From: Porphyrobacter sp.
GTDB lineage: Bacteria > Pseudomonadota > Alphaproteobacteria > Sphingomonadales > Sphingomonadaceae
Direction of reading: 5' to 3'
Length of the DNA stretch: 64,000 nt
Assembly: GCA_027533455.1 (NCBI GenBank)
Contig: JAPZUC010000001.1
Coordinates: forward strand, 186,001 to 250,000
This document shows, piece by piece, positions 6,855-15,799 of the stretch. Positions within the stretch are counted from its first letter, which is position 1. Each line of letters starts with the position of its first letter. The notes under the pieces are model-generated. The model ran no database searches. It worked only from the letters and a program-made list of their open reading frames with translations, and was not told the DNA's origin. Both the position numbers and the translations under genes were made by a program.

Positions 6855-8411
6855 CTATTCGCCCGCTGCGGCTCTTGCGCGCTCAGCGATCGTCGCTTCG
6901 GCCTCAGGCAAGGTACGGTAGGCATAGATCAGCAAAGCCAAGGAGATCGGTGCAACGCCGATCAGGGACAGCACTCCGATCCGCATACTACCGCTAAGCT
7001 CGGAAATCTGTCCGACCATATACGGCCCGATCGCCAGACCGACGAGTGTCGTGGCGAGGAAGAACGAGGCCGTTGCCGTGCCCCGCATACGTGGCAGGAC
7101 GAGGTCCTGCGTTGTCGCAGCAGCAGCTCCCAAAGCTGTGGCGGCGAACATCCCGGCCAGGAAGTTCATGACGTAAAACAGCAGCGCGCTATCCGTCGTG
7201 AAGCCGATCCAGATCGGCACCACCGGCGCGATAATTCCGAACATCACCACCAGAATCCGTCCGGACGGGTTCCGCCCGCGCAGCCAGTCGGACATCCGTC
7301 CGCCGAGGATCACGCCAAGAAAGCCCGACAGCGCGCCGCTTCCGCCCAGCACGAAGGCAAGTTCCGCCTTGGGCAGCTTGAGTACTGTTTCCGCATAGGG
7401 CGCCGACCAGAACGCCAACGCATAGGCGCCAAGCGAGACCAGCCCGTATCCCAGAGCCGTGCAGATAAAAGCAGGCGTTCCCCAGATCAGTCGGAAGGTG
7501 GCCGGATCGTGCCGCCGCAGCGTCGCCGCCCACGAGAACACCACGTAATAACCGAAGGCCATCGCCGACCATTGCGGAAGGTTGCCGGTCACGCGGATCA
7601 TCACCACCGCAAGCGCGATCACTGCCGCTGCGACGATCAGATTGATGGCGACAGCCGCCACGCCGCGCCGCATCGCGTGAAACAGCGTGAAAGGCGGCAG
7701 CAGCATCGAAAGATCGATAAAGAAGTCGATTAGAGGATGGCGGGCGCCCGCAGCTGCCTCAGGCTGCCGCGTCGGCTCACGCAGCGAGGCCACCCACATG
7801 GCGAGCAGGACCCCCGGCACGCCGACCGCCAGGAACGCCGCCTGCCAGCCCACCAGCCCTGCAATGCCACCGCCAGGATAGGCCGTGTCCCACACCTGCG
7901 AAATCTTCGCGCCGATAAGGAGCGACACTCCTCCGCCGAGATAAAGCCCCGAGGAATAAATCGCGAGCGCTGTCGCCCGCTGGCGCGAAGGGAAGTAATC
8001 CGAGATCAGCGAATAGGCGGTCGGGCTGGCAGTCGCTTCACCCACTCCGACGCCCATACGCGCCAGCGACAAGGCCATGTAATTGCGCGTAAAACCGGAC
8101 AGCGCGGTCATCGTCGACCACAGCACCAGCCCGATTGTGAGCAGGCGCACCCGGTGCCACCGGTCTGCCAGTCGCCCCAGCGGCACGCCGAACAGCGCAT
8201 AGAAGACCGCGAAAGCGGCACCCCCCAGGAATCCGAGCTGCCCGTCGGTCAGCGCCAGATCGCGCTTGATGTCGACCGCAAGGATAGAGAGGATCTGCCG
8301 GTCTATGAAGTTGAGGATGTAAACCACAACCAGCACGCTCAACACATACCAGCTGTAAGCGGACGCAGGCGCCTCGCTGCGGTCGGGCGCCGCCGTGCTG
8401 TCCTCGCTCAA
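6855..8411 (-). CDS. MFS transporter, spinster-like
   Basis: 518 aa with twelve predicted membrane helices. The N-terminal half has VVVYILNFIDRQILSI in helix 1 and the MFS loop signature GRLADRWHRVRLL between helices 2 and 3, followed by ARMGVGVGEATASPTAYSLI, which is typical of spinster-type members. Hydrophobic segments continue to VGQISELSGSMRIGVLSLIG. An inner-membrane secondary transporter; the substrate is not predictable. TTG at 8411 is the start giving the family N-terminus, with AGGGG upstream, and no other start is available before an in-frame stop at 8439. Same strand as queC, 48 nt downstream of it. Confidence 0.82.
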   Translation of the reverse strand: MSEDSTAAPDRSEAPASAYSWYVLSVLVVVYILNFIDRQILSILAVDIKRDLALTDGQLGFLGGAAFAVFYALFGVPLGRLADRWHRVRLLTIGLVLWSTMTALSGFTRNYMALSLARMGVGVGEATASPTAYSLISDYFPSRQRATALAIYSSGLYLGGGVSLLIGAKISQVWDTAYPGGGIAGLVGWQAAFLAVGVPGVLLAMWVASLREPTRQPEAAAGARHPLIDFFIDLSMLLPPFTLFHAMRRGVAAVAINLIVAAAVIALAVVMIRVTGNLPQWSAMAFGYYVVFSWAATLRRHDPATFRLIWGTPAFICTALGYGLVSLGAYALAFWSAPYAETVLKLPKAELAFVLGGSGALSGFLGVILGGRMSDWLRGRNPSGRILVVMFGIIAPVVPIWIGFTTDSALLFYVMNFLAGMFAATALGAAAATTQDLVLPRMRGTATASFFLATTLVGLAIGPYMVGQISELSGSMRIGVLSLIGVAPISLALLIYAYRTLPEAEATIAERARAAAGE

Positions 8412-8459
8412 AACCGATCCCCTATCCCGTATGCTTGCTCAAGACCCGCATGCCGCCGG

Positions 8460-9152
8460 TCAGGCATTATAACGAGTGCTATCGGCAATCCCCGCCTCGG
8501 CAAAACCCTTTTTCCGCAAACGGCATGAATCGCACAGCCCACAGGCCAAACCCCCTGACGTGGGATCATAGCAAGACCAACTCCACGCCGGATCGAGTCC
8601 CAGCCGTGCGCATTCACGGGCGATGTCAGCCTTGGTCATGTGCTGGAGCGGCGCGTGGATGGTGAACGGCGCGCCCTCCACGCCCGCCTTGGTGCCGAGG
8701 CGTGCGGTTTCGGCAAAGCTGGCAATGAACTCGGGCCGGCAATCAGGGTAGCCCGAATAGTCGAGCGCATTCACCCCGATGAACACATCGCGCGCGCCAG
8801 CCGCCTCGGCGCACGCGGTGGTGAGCGCGAGGAACACCAGATTGCGCGCCGGGACGTAGGTCACGGGAATATCGTCTCCCACGCCGTCCTTGGGCACATC
8901 GATCGCATCGGTCAGGGCAGAGCCGCCGAAAGCGCGCAAGTCCAGCGCGATCTGTGTGTGGCGCACGAGCCCAAGTCGCTCCGCAATCCGCGCAGCCGAT
9001 TGCAGCTCGAGCTTGTGACGCTGGCCGTAATCCACCGTCAACGCGTGGACGGCAAAGCCGGCCTCCTGCGCAAGCGCGGCAGTCACCATCGAATCCAGCC
9101 CGCCGGAAAGCAGGACGACCGCAAGCGGTTTGGAGTGTTCCCGATCAGTCAT
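8460..9152 (-). CDS. queC: 7-cyano-7-deazaguanine synthase QueC
   Basis: 230 aa. An N-type PP-loop SGGLDS (residues 16-21) binds ATP; TVDYGQRHKLE and YVPARNLVFL follow; near the C-terminus there are four cysteines in the pattern SCYDP...CGLCDSCRLR that bind Zn. The enzyme converts 7-carboxy-7-deazaguanine and ammonia to preQ0 in queuosine synthesis. No queD, queE or queF is adjacent. gluQ at 34.6 kb acts on queuosine-containing tRNA-Asp, consistent with a complete queuosine pathway in this organism. Confidence 0.95.
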   Translation of the reverse strand: MTDREHSKPLAVVLLSGGLDSMVTAALAQEAGFAVHALTVDYGQRHKLELQSAARIAERLGLVRHTQIALDLRAFGGSALTDAIDVPKDGVGDDIPVTYVPARNLVFLALTTACAEAAGARDVFIGVNALDYSGYPDCRPEFIASFAETARLGTKAGVEGAPFTIHAPLQHMTKADIARECARLGLDPAWSWSCYDPTSGGLACGLCDSCRLRKKGFAEAGIADSTRYNA

Positions 9153-9196
9153 GCCGCGCCCCTAACACGCGCGCAGGTAAAGGCAATCAACGCGGA

Positions 9197-9619
9197 TCAG
9201 CACGTTCCGGTGCGACGCCCCTCGGCGGTGAGCTGGAACGGCATGCCGCCCTGGATACCCTGGCTTTCGATCTGAACCAGCGCTCCCGTTTCACGGCGGA
9301 TGCTGGTGCGGCCGTAGCCGTTACCGGGGCAGGTGTACTGGACTGTGACGCGGGATGCGCCATCTTCGACGACGAATTGGCTGCACCCGCTTTCACGGTG
9401 GGCAAGCTGGATCAGCTCCGCACCGGATTTCACGCAAATCTTGCGGTCAACCTTGCTGCCACGCTGCTTGATCGTCCACTCGCCTTTGGCCAGCGTCCCG
9501 AGCATCGCAAGTCCGTTACCCTGCGCCAAAACAGGCAGAGCGAGCCCCAGTGCCGCAGCAGCAGCCACAGTGGCTGCCAGCGCTGTCCTGCGAATGGTGC
9601 TATCCATCTGATACGTCAT
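9197..9619 (-). CDS. DUF3617-like exported protein
   Basis: 140 aa. A hydrophobic segment (TALAATVAAAAALGLALPVLA) after a short charged N-terminus looks like a signal peptide ending near residue 32. The mature part has KGEWTIKQRG, RKICVKSGAELIQLAH, CSQFVVEDGASRVTVQYTCP and GYGRTSIRRETGALVQIESQ, the pattern of DUF3617 proteins, with conserved cysteines. Probably periplasmic; function unknown. ATG at 9619 is preferred because AAGGGAAC precedes it at good spacing; ATG at 9607 is an alternative. Confidence 0.72.
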   Translation of the reverse strand: MTYQMDSTIRRTALAATVAAAAALGLALPVLAQGNGLAMLGTLAKGEWTIKQRGSKVDRKICVKSGAELIQLAHRESGCSQFVVEDGASRVTVQYTCPGNGYGRTSIRRETGALVQIESQGIQGGMPFQLTAEGRRTGTC

Positions 9620-9705
9620 GCCAGTTCCCTTGCCACCTTTTGACTGGTGAGCATTGCAAGAATTCGTCGCTGGCGCGCGAATGTCGCGGAATTTTCGACC
9701 AAGCG

Positions 9706-10605
9706 TCAAATCGCCAGCGCGAAGCTCTTGGAACAGAACGCGCAGTCGACCGCGATGATCCCATCGGGGCCGCGCATCTCCTCCTGTTCTTCGGACGGGA
9801 AGCGGGCAATGATCGTCTCGTAATGCGCGGCGGTGCAGCGGCATCCGCGCGTCACGGAAGCGCCCGATTGCACGCGCACCTCCTCTTCCTCGTGATACAG
9901 CCGCCAGACGATCGCTTCCAGCGACAGCGCAGGATCGAGCAATTCGTCATGGCTAATGGTCCCGGCGAGCACGGCAACGTGTTCCCAATCAGGGTGGTCG
10001 AGTCGGACGTGGAGCCGCTCGCGCCCCTCTTCGCCATCGGGGAAATGCTGCACCAGCAGACCCGCCGCCAGACGGCCCCGGGCGCCCGCGCGGCTGGCGA
10101 CGCGGATCAGCGTCGGGATCTGTTCCGATTGGGTGAAATAGCTCTCGCAGGCTTCGGAGAGGGTGTCGCCTTCAAGCGGGACGATCCCCTGATAGCGCTG
10201 GCGGCCTTCGGTTTCGAAGGTAATCCCGAGATAGCCCTCGCCGAACAGGGCCGCGAGCGAGGGGTTCGCCCCCAGCGTTGCAAGGCGCTCGGCATCGAAA
10301 TCGGCATAGCCGCGCACCGCGCCGGCGCGGTAATCGCACACCAGAAGCTTGACGATTCCGCCCTGGGTCTGGGCCTGCAGCGTCATCTGCGCCGTGTCGC
10401 CCTTGAGCAGCCCGCCCATCAGCGCGCCCAGCACCAGCGCCTCGCCCAGAAGATGCGTGATCGGCGCTGGGTAGTTGTGCGCGGAGAGCACCTCCTCCAA
10501 TACGCCTTCAAGCCGCACAATCCGGCCGCGTGCGTTGCGCCCCGGCAGCGTGAAGCCCATCAGGGTGTCGGAAAAGGTCTCGGCGGTTTCGATCGTTTCG
10601 CTCAT
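9706..10605 (-). CDS. hslO: Redox-regulated chaperone Hsp33
   Basis: 299 aa. The C-terminal redox switch is Cys255-X-Cys257 and Cys288-X2-Cys291, with a 30-residue spacing, which binds Zn in the reduced state and forms disulfides on oxidative stress, turning on holdase activity. The N-terminal domain shows HNYPAPITHLLGEALVLGAL and LLVCDYRAGAVRGYADFD, typical of HslO. Cytoplasmic. ATG at 10605 gives the family start. It lies 43 nt downstream of argF on the same strand. Confidence 0.94.
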   Translation of the reverse strand: MSETIETAETFSDTLMGFTLPGRNARGRIVRLEGVLEEVLSAHNYPAPITHLLGEALVLGALMGGLLKGDTAQMTLQAQTQGGIVKLLVCDYRAGAVRGYADFDAERLATLGANPSLAALFGEGYLGITFETEGRQRYQGIVPLEGDTLSEACESYFTQSEQIPTLIRVASRAGARGRLAAGLLVQHFPDGEEGRERLHVRLDHPDWEHVAVLAGTISHDELLDPALSLEAIVWRLYHEEEEVRVQSGASVTRGCRCTAAHYETIIARFPSEEQEEMRGPDGIIAVDCAFCSKSFALAI

Positions 10606-10648
10606 GGGCCGCCATATGGGGATGGATGGCCGCGCGCGGAAGACCCCG

Positions 10649-11599
10649 TTAGCCGCCCAGTAGCCCGAAGCTCCAGAGCAACACCGATTTCTGCGCATGG
10701 ATGCGGTTTTCCGCTTCGTCGAAGACGACCGACTGCCGGCCTTCGAACACGTCCTCGCTCACTTCCTCGCCCACGTGTGCGGGGAGACAGTGAAGGAAAA
10801 CCGCGTCAGGCTTGGCCTGCGCCATCAGCGCAGCATTCACCTGATATGGCGCCATCGCTGCAAGCTTCGCCTCGGCATGGGCCTGCCCCATCGAGATCCA
10901 GGTGTCGGTCACGATCACATCTGCCCCGCGTGCCGCCGCCGCCGCGTCCTGCGTCAGCGTGACGGTCGCCCCGCCCGCACGGGCGAGTTCGACGAAGGCA
11001 GCGTCGGGCTCGTAACCCGCAGGGGTCGCCACGCGGACGTTGAACTTGAAGAGCCCCGCTGCCTCCAGGATCGAGTGCAGCACGTTATTCCCGTCCCCGA
11101 ACCACGCGAATTCAAGGCCCGGGAGCGCCTTGCCGTGCTCGATCACGGTCAGCAAGTCGGCAAGAATCTGGCAGGGATGCGACATGTCGGTCAGGCCGTT
11201 GATCACCGGCACCGTGGCGTGGGCCGCCATCTCCTCGATCTTGGCATGATCGTCGGTGCGCAGCATGATGCCATCGACCATCCGGCTCAGCACCCTGGCC
11301 GTATCGGCGATACTTTCCCCGCGCCCGAGCTGGCTCGATGCCGAATCGAGCAACAGCACCGTGCCGCCAAGCTGGCGCATCGCGATGTCGAAGCTGACGC
11401 GGGTGCGGGTCGAGTTCTTCTCGAACACCAGCGCCAGCACGCGGCCCTTGAGCGGTGCGTCACCATCGGGCGCACCCTTGGGCAGGCCAGCGCGCGCCGC
11501 CTTGCGATCGATCGCGTCATTGATCATCGCGGCAAGATCATCGCCCCCGGCATCACCAAGGTCGAGGAAGTGGCGATATTGCCCCCCGGGCGCGTTCAT
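10649..11599 (-). CDS. argF: Ornithine carbamoyltransferase
   Basis: 316 aa. Carbamoyl phosphate site [13 protein letters not shown] (near 60), [11 protein letters not shown] (near 139), and the ornithine-binding [11 protein letters not shown] (near 270) are all intact. Converts ornithine and carbamoyl phosphate to citrulline in arginine synthesis. Its start codon overlaps the argD stop by 2 nt, giving an argD-argF-hslO transcription unit, an order common in sphingomonads. Confidence 0.96.
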   Translation of the reverse strand: MNAPGGQYRHFLDLGDAGGDDLAAMINDAIDRKAARAGLPKGAPDGDAPLKGRVLALVFEKNSTRTRVSFDIAMRQLGGTVLLLDSASSQLGRGESIADTARVLSRMVDGIMLRTDDHAKIEEMAAHATVPVINGLTDMSHPCQILADLLTVIEHGKALPGLEFAWFGDGNNVLHSILEAAGLFKFNVRVATPAGYEPDAAFVELARAGGATVTLTQDAAAAARGADVIVTDTWISMGQAHAEAKLAAMAPYQVNAALMAQAKPDAVFLHCLPAHVGEEVSEDVFEGRQSVVFDEAENRIHAQKSVLLWSFGLLGG

Positions 11600-12792
11600 G
11601 CTGGCTCAGACACCTTGAAGCTCGCCGCGCCCGCCGACAGCTTGTCGAAGAACTCGTCGATCTCGGCATCGCCGATTACCAGCGGCGGAATGACCCGGAT
11701 GGTGTTGTCGCCTGCGGCCACGGTCAGCAGCTGGTGATGATCGCGCAGGTGCACGTAGAACGGGCGGCTTTCGATCTTCATCTTGAGGCCGAGCATCAGC
11801 CCCTTGCCGCGAACCAGCTCGAAAAGCTCGGGGTAGTTGCCGATAAACTGTTCGAGCCGTGCACGCAGGCGTTCACCCTTTTCGGTGACGGATGCGAGGA
11901 ACTCCTCATTCGCCACGGCTTCCATTACCGCTGTTCCAGCCGCCATGGCGAGCGGATTGCCGCCATAGGTGGAGCCATGCGTCCCGAAGGTCATGCCGCG
12001 CGCAGCCTTTTCGGTTGCGATGCAGGCGCCAAGCGGGAAGCCGCCGCCGATGCCCTTGGCGGTGGCGAGAATGTCGGGCTCGATCCCGTAATGCTCGTAA
12101 GCATAGAGCTTGCCGGTGCGCGCGACGCCGCACTGCACCTCGTCCAGCACCAGCATCAGATCAAGCTCATCGGCGAGCTTGCGCAGGCCCTGCATGAACT
12201 CCACCGACGCGGGGCGAATGCCGCCCTCGCCCTGGATCGGCTCAACGAGGAAGCCTGCGGTGTTCGGGCCGATCAGCGCCTTGGCGGCTTCGAGATCGTC
12301 GAACGGGGCATACTTGAACCCGGCGAGCAGCGGCGAGAAGCCGTGGTGCATCTTCTCCTGGTTCGAGGCGCTGATGGTTGCCATCGTGCGGCCGTGGAAG
12401 GCGTTGTGAAAGGTGATCAGCTCGAAGCGGTTCTTTTCGCCCCCTTCCCCGTTCTGGTGATAGGCGCGCGCGGTCTTGATGGCGGCCTCGACCGCCTCGG
12501 CGCCGGAGTTGGTGAAGAACACCGTGTCGCCGAAAGTCTTGTCGACCAGCCACTGCGCCAGCTTCTCGCCTTGCGGGCTGCCGTAGAGGTTGGAGACGTG
12601 CATCAGGGTCGCCGCCTGCTGCTGGATCGCACTGATCAGTCCTTCATGCGAATGGCCAAGCAGGTTCACCGCGATACCGCTCGCGAAATCGAGATAGCGG
12701 GTTCCGTCCTCACCGATCAGATGGCAGTGCTCGCCGCGCACCGGCCGGACACCGCAACGCGGATAGACGGGCATGAGCGGAGTAATCGACAT
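11596..12792 (-). CDS. argD: Acetylornithine aminotransferase
   Basis: 398 aa class III PLP aminotransferase. Features: [32 protein letters not shown] around the PLP phosphate; [19 protein letters not shown] with the cofactor Asp; the Schiff-base Lys in [31 protein letters not shown]. Makes N-acetylornithine in arginine synthesis and may also act on succinyl-diaminopimelate. The ATG at 12792 gives the standard start [15 protein letters not shown]; an upstream in-frame ATG at 12807 is less likely. Confidence 0.95.
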   Translation of the reverse strand: MSITPLMPVYPRCGVRPVRGEHCHLIGEDGTRYLDFASGIAVNLLGHSHEGLISAIQQQAATLMHVSNLYGSPQGEKLAQWLVDKTFGDTVFFTNSGAEAVEAAIKTARAYHQNGEGGEKNRFELITFHNAFHGRTMATISASNQEKMHHGFSPLLAGFKYAPFDDLEAAKALIGPNTAGFLVEPIQGEGGIRPASVEFMQGLRKLADELDLMLVLDEVQCGVARTGKLYAYEHYGIEPDILATAKGIGGGFPLGACIATEKAARGMTFGTHGSTYGGNPLAMAAGTAVMEAVANEEFLASVTEKGERLRARLEQFIGNYPELFELVRGKGLMLGLKMKIESRPFYVHLRDHHQLLTVAAGDNTIRVIPPLVIGDAEIDEFFDKLSAGAASFKVSEPA

Positions 12793-12836
12793 GGGCTTGA
12801 ATCCTGACATTGAAAATACGGGAAGGTGAAACGCAA

Positions 12837-12863
12837 ATGGCGGCCCTGAACCAGAGCCGCCAT
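12837..12863 (-). terminator. Hairpin between cold-shock gene and argD
   Basis: Stem ATGGCGGC (12837-12844) and GCCGCCAT (12856-12863), 11-nt loop. Read on the minus strand it is followed by TTGCGTTT, so it could terminate the cold-shock transcript; it also sits in the argD leader 45 nt before the start and might act as an attenuator. Confidence 0.5.
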
Positions 12864-12927
12864 CCGCTTTACCGTTAATCTTCCGCTGCCCCTTGGTCAA
12901 ACCGCGAGGGGCGCGGTTCCGGCTGGG

Positions 12928-13710
12928 TCAGCCTTCGATCGGTGCCAGATTGACGGCGGAATGCTTTCCGCGTCGATCGACTTCAAGATCGAATTCGTAG
13001 CGTTCGCCCTCGTTCAGAGCCGACAGACCCGAACGTTCGACGGCGCTGATGTGCACGAAGGCGTCCGGCTGTCCATCATCGCGGACAAGGAAGCCGAAGC
13101 CCTTCATCGCGTTGAAGAACTTGACCGTACCCTTGGCGCGCTCACCGGTCAGCTCGCGCTGCGGCGCAGCAGGCTTGGCCGCCACCGCAATCACGTCACC
13201 GACAACCTGCAGGTCCTGCGCCGACACCTTGCCGCCGCGATCTACGAGATTGTACTGGAGCTCCTGGCCTTCAGCGAGACCTTCAAGACCCGCACGCTCC
13301 ACCGCACTGATGTGGACGAAAACATCTTCCCCGCCACCTTCCTGCTGGATGAAGCCGAAGCCTTTCTGGCTGTTGAAGAACTTCACGACGCCCTTGCCGG
13401 TGCCGACGATCTGGGCGGGCATGCGGCTGAAACCGCCACCGCCAGCACCGCCGCCGCCGCCCGGGCCGCCGGGACCACGCGGGCCGCCGCCGAAGCCGCC
13501 ACCACCGCGAGGGGCGCCACCGCCGCCGCCGCCGTAGCGATCACCACCGCCGCCGCCACCGAACCGGTCGCCGCCACCGCCGAAGCGATCGCCGCCGAAT
13601 TCGCGCGGGGGCGAGAAACCGTCATTCCCGCCGCCAAACGGATCGAAGCCATCTTCACCGAAACCGTCGCGCTTGTCGCGGCCGCGCCGGCGTCCCCTAT
13701 CGTAACCCAT
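12928..13710 (-). CDS. Double cold-shock-domain protein with Gly-rich N-terminus
   Basis: 260 aa. Residues 1 to about 95 are a glycine/arginine-rich disordered tract (RGG-like). Two cold-shock domains follow: the first with GKGVVKFFNSQKGFGFIQ and DVFVHISAVERAGL, the second with AKGTVKFFNAMKGFGFLV and DAFVHISAVERSGL; both keep the RNP1 (KGFGFI/L) and RNP2 (VFVHI/AFVHI) motifs. Members bind single-stranded nucleic acid and act as RNA chaperones. The double-domain form is typical of alphaproteobacteria, but the long Gly-rich head is unusual. It has its own promoter region, divergent from the gene at 13969. Confidence 0.92.
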   Translation of the reverse strand: MGYDRGRRRGRDKRDGFGEDGFDPFGGGNDGFSPPREFGGDRFGGGGDRFGGGGGGDRYGGGGGGAPRGGGGFGGGPRGPGGPGGGGGAGGGGFSRMPAQIVGTGKGVVKFFNSQKGFGFIQQEGGGEDVFVHISAVERAGLEGLAEGQELQYNLVDRGGKVSAQDLQVVGDVIAVAAKPAAPQRELTGERAKGTVKFFNAMKGFGFLVRDDGQPDAFVHISAVERSGLSALNEGERYEFDLEVDRRGKHSAVNLAPIEG

Positions 13711-13968
13711 AGATCAGTATGTACCTTGCCTCACTGCCCTTCCTCCAGGGTGCCGATGTCGTGGACAGTGAGCCGCACCGGACACAGTCGCACCGAAGTT
13801 GTGATCCGGAGCGCACGTGCCAAACCTATAACGCACAAAAGCTTGCTTTGCGAATGATTTTACCGCGCCGCCGGAGCGGTCTTGCAATGCCTCGTGCGAA
13901 TGCTTGTGCAGGGCCCCGGCTTTAGGCATGAGAGGCGCCTAATACGCCGCACACAAGCAGGAACTGAC

Positions 13969-14400
13969 ATGAGCGATTTCCGCCGCCTCAACGAAAATGT
14001 GTTGGTCAGCCCGCAACTTGCGCTCGAGGATATTGCCGCCGCGGCTGCGCTGGGCGTGTCCATGATAGTCAACAACCGCCCCGATGGCGAGGAACCTTCC
14101 GCTCCGCAAGGCGACGATATCGAGGCCGCTGCGGCTACCGCCGGGCTGAACTATGTCGCCATTCCCATCGGCCATTCGGGTTTCAGCGAGCCGCAGGTCG
14201 ACGCCATGATTGCTGCAATGGACCAGGCCGAAGGGCCGATTCTCGCCTATTGCCGGTCCGGCACACGATCGACCCTGTTGTGGGCGCTGGCCTCGGCGAA
14301 ACAGGGCGTCGAGCCCGAGACCATTGCCCGCACCGCAGCGCAGGCCGGCTATGACATCAGCCCGATTCGCGCGATGATCGACATGCTTGCCGCGCGCTGA
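13969..14400 (+). CDS. TIGR01244/DUF442 family phosphatase-like protein
   Basis: 143 aa. MSDFRRLNENVLVSPQLALEDIAAAA, then IVNNRPDGEEPSAPQ and the active-site loop YCRSGTRSTLLWA (CX5R, Cys near 101), as in the beta-lactamase-hydrolase-like (BLH) N-terminal domain and TIGR01244 proteins. These have a dual-specificity phosphatase fold; roles in sulfide metabolism have been proposed for fusion forms, but the stand-alone form is uncharacterised. Cytoplasmic. It is 12 nt before the next gene, so the three following genes may be one unit. Confidence 0.8.
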   Translation: MSDFRRLNENVLVSPQLALEDIAAAAALGVSMIVNNRPDGEEPSAPQGDDIEAAAATAGLNYVAIPIGHSGFSEPQVDAMIAAMDQAEGPILAYCRSGTRSTLLWALASAKQGVEPETIARTAAQAGYDISPIRAMIDMLAAR

Positions 14401-14412
14401 GGCGCCAGCGAT

Positions 14413-14820
14413 TTGGCACTGCTCACCCAGACCATCGGCTCGCTGATCGCGATTTTCGCGTTGGCGGGACTTGCGTGGTGGATGAAGCTCGGCGGAGCGC
14501 CTCTGCTCAACAGCGAGGACGCTGTGCGCCGCGCAGCAGGCGAAGTCGAGGACGGCTTCACCCTCATCGCCGCCTCCTGCGACGCCGAGGGCAAGGGCGC
14601 TCTGGCCCGCGACAGCGCAGGGCGGATCATGGTAATCAAGCGTCACGGCAACCGCTTTGCGGGCCGGGTGCTCGGCCCTGCGGGAAAGGCACAGTTGTTG
14701 GGCGAAAGGCTCGTGGTCGACCCGGGCGAGGCGCGTTTCGGCAAAGTCGCGCTCACGCTTCCTGACGCGCCGGCTTGGGCCAACGCCATCAATAGGGTAA
14801 GCGGGCGGCAGGATGCCTGA
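14413..14820 (+). CDS. Hypothetical membrane-anchored protein
   Basis: 135 aa. One N-terminal membrane helix (about residues 6-25: TIGSLIAIFALAGLAWWM), then a small soluble domain with EDGFTLIAASCDAEGKGALA and RDSAGRIMVIKRHGNRFAGR. I do not recognise the family. The TTG at 14413 is the only reasonable start, as upstream sequence belongs to the preceding gene. It overlaps the next gene by 8 nt, which implies translational coupling with the membrane hydroxylase. Confidence 0.68.
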   Translation: MALLTQTIGSLIAIFALAGLAWWMKLGGAPLLNSEDAVRRAAGEVEDGFTLIAASCDAEGKGALARDSAGRIMVIKRHGNRFAGRVLGPAGKAQLLGERLVVDPGEARFGKVALTLPDAPAWANAINRVSGRQDA

Positions 14821-15775
14821 TTTCAGCCCCACCCAATATGCCGTGCCGCTATTCGTGGTGGCGGTGCTCGCCGAGATGATCTGGGCGAAATTCCGCGCGC
14901 CCGAAGCGTACGAGCCGAAGGACACGCTGGTCAGCCTCGCCTTCGGGCTGGGCTCGACCGTGGCGGGCGCGCTTCTGGGCGGATTTGCGCTGACGCTGTT
15001 CATCAAGACCTACGATTACCGCCTGTTCGACTTCGGTGCCGAATGGTGGGCGGTGTGGTGGGCATGGCCGCTCTGCTTCGTGCTCGACGATCTCAAGTAT
15101 TACTGGGTGCACCGCGCCGGACACCGCATCCGGTGGATGTGGGCGAGCCACGTGAACCACCATTCCAGCCAGCATTATAACCTCTCCACAGCCCTCAGGC
15201 AGACGTGGACCGGGATGCTTACCTTCGGCTTCCTGTTCGCGGTTCCGCTGGTCCTGCTCGGCTTCCACCCGGCGATGATCGCGATCTGCGGCGGGTTCAA
15301 CCTGACCTACCAGTTCTGGATCCATACCGAGGCGATCAAGCGCATGCCCCGCTGGTTCGAGGCGGTGATGAACACGCCCTCGCACCACCGTGTCCACCAT
15401 GCGACCAACCCGCGCTATCTCGACACCAATTACGCGGGCGTGTTCATCGTCTGGGACAGAATGTTCGGCACCTTCACGCCGGAAGTGGATGACGAGACTA
15501 TCCGCTATGGCATCGTCAAGCAGCTCGGCAGCTTCAACCTGCTGTGGGCCGTGTTCCACGAATGGATCGGGATGCTGACCGACATCTGGCGCGCGCCGTG
15601 GCGGCACAAGCTGTCCTACCTGCTGCGCGAACCCGGCTGGAGCCATGATGGCAGCCGCGAGACCAGCGACATGATCCGCGAGAAATGGCAGGCACGGGTC
15701 GGGGCACAGGTTGCACCACTCGCAACTTCAGTAGCGGATCGAAACCCGATTGCAGGCAGCGCGGAAGCTGCCTAA
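14813..15775 (+). CDS. Sterol desaturase / fatty acid hydroxylase superfamily protein
   Basis: 320 aa integral membrane di-iron protein. The three histidine clusters are present: HRAGH (near 103), HVNHH (near 116) and HHRVHH (near 196), with hydrophobic segments between them. Members hydroxylate or desaturate lipids in the membrane. In a sphingolipid-making organism, hydroxylation of a fatty acyl or sphingoid chain is a reasonable guess, but substrate cannot be read from sequence. The stop codon is the first part of a hairpin that covers the ribosome-binding site of the next gene. Confidence 0.85.
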   Translation: MPDFSPTQYAVPLFVVAVLAEMIWAKFRAPEAYEPKDTLVSLAFGLGSTVAGALLGGFALTLFIKTYDYRLFDFGAEWWAVWWAWPLCFVLDDLKYYWVHRAGHRIRWMWASHVNHHSSQHYNLSTALRQTWTGMLTFGFLFAVPLVLLGFHPAMIAICGGFNLTYQFWIHTEAIKRMPRWFEAVMNTPSHHRVHHATNPRYLDTNYAGVFIVWDRMFGTFTPEVDDETIRYGIVKQLGSFNLLWAVFHEWIGMLTDIWRAPWRHKLSYLLREPGWSHDGSRETSDMIREKWQARVGAQVAPLATSVADRNPIAGSAEAA

Positions 15776-15798
15776 TCTCTCCCGCCAAAGGGAGAGAT
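15775..15798 (+). promoter_or_regulatory. Hairpin sequestering the ribosome-binding site of the GMC oxidoreductase
   Basis: ATCTCTCCC (15775-15783), loop GCCAAA, GGGAGAGAT (15790-15798), a perfect 9-bp stem. The only Shine-Dalgarno sequence for the ATG at 15800, GGGAGAG, forms the 3' arm and is fully paired. The 5' arm starts at the last base of the upstream stop codon, so ribosomes finishing the hydroxylase gene would open it. Confidence 0.6.
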
Positions 15799-15799
15799 C

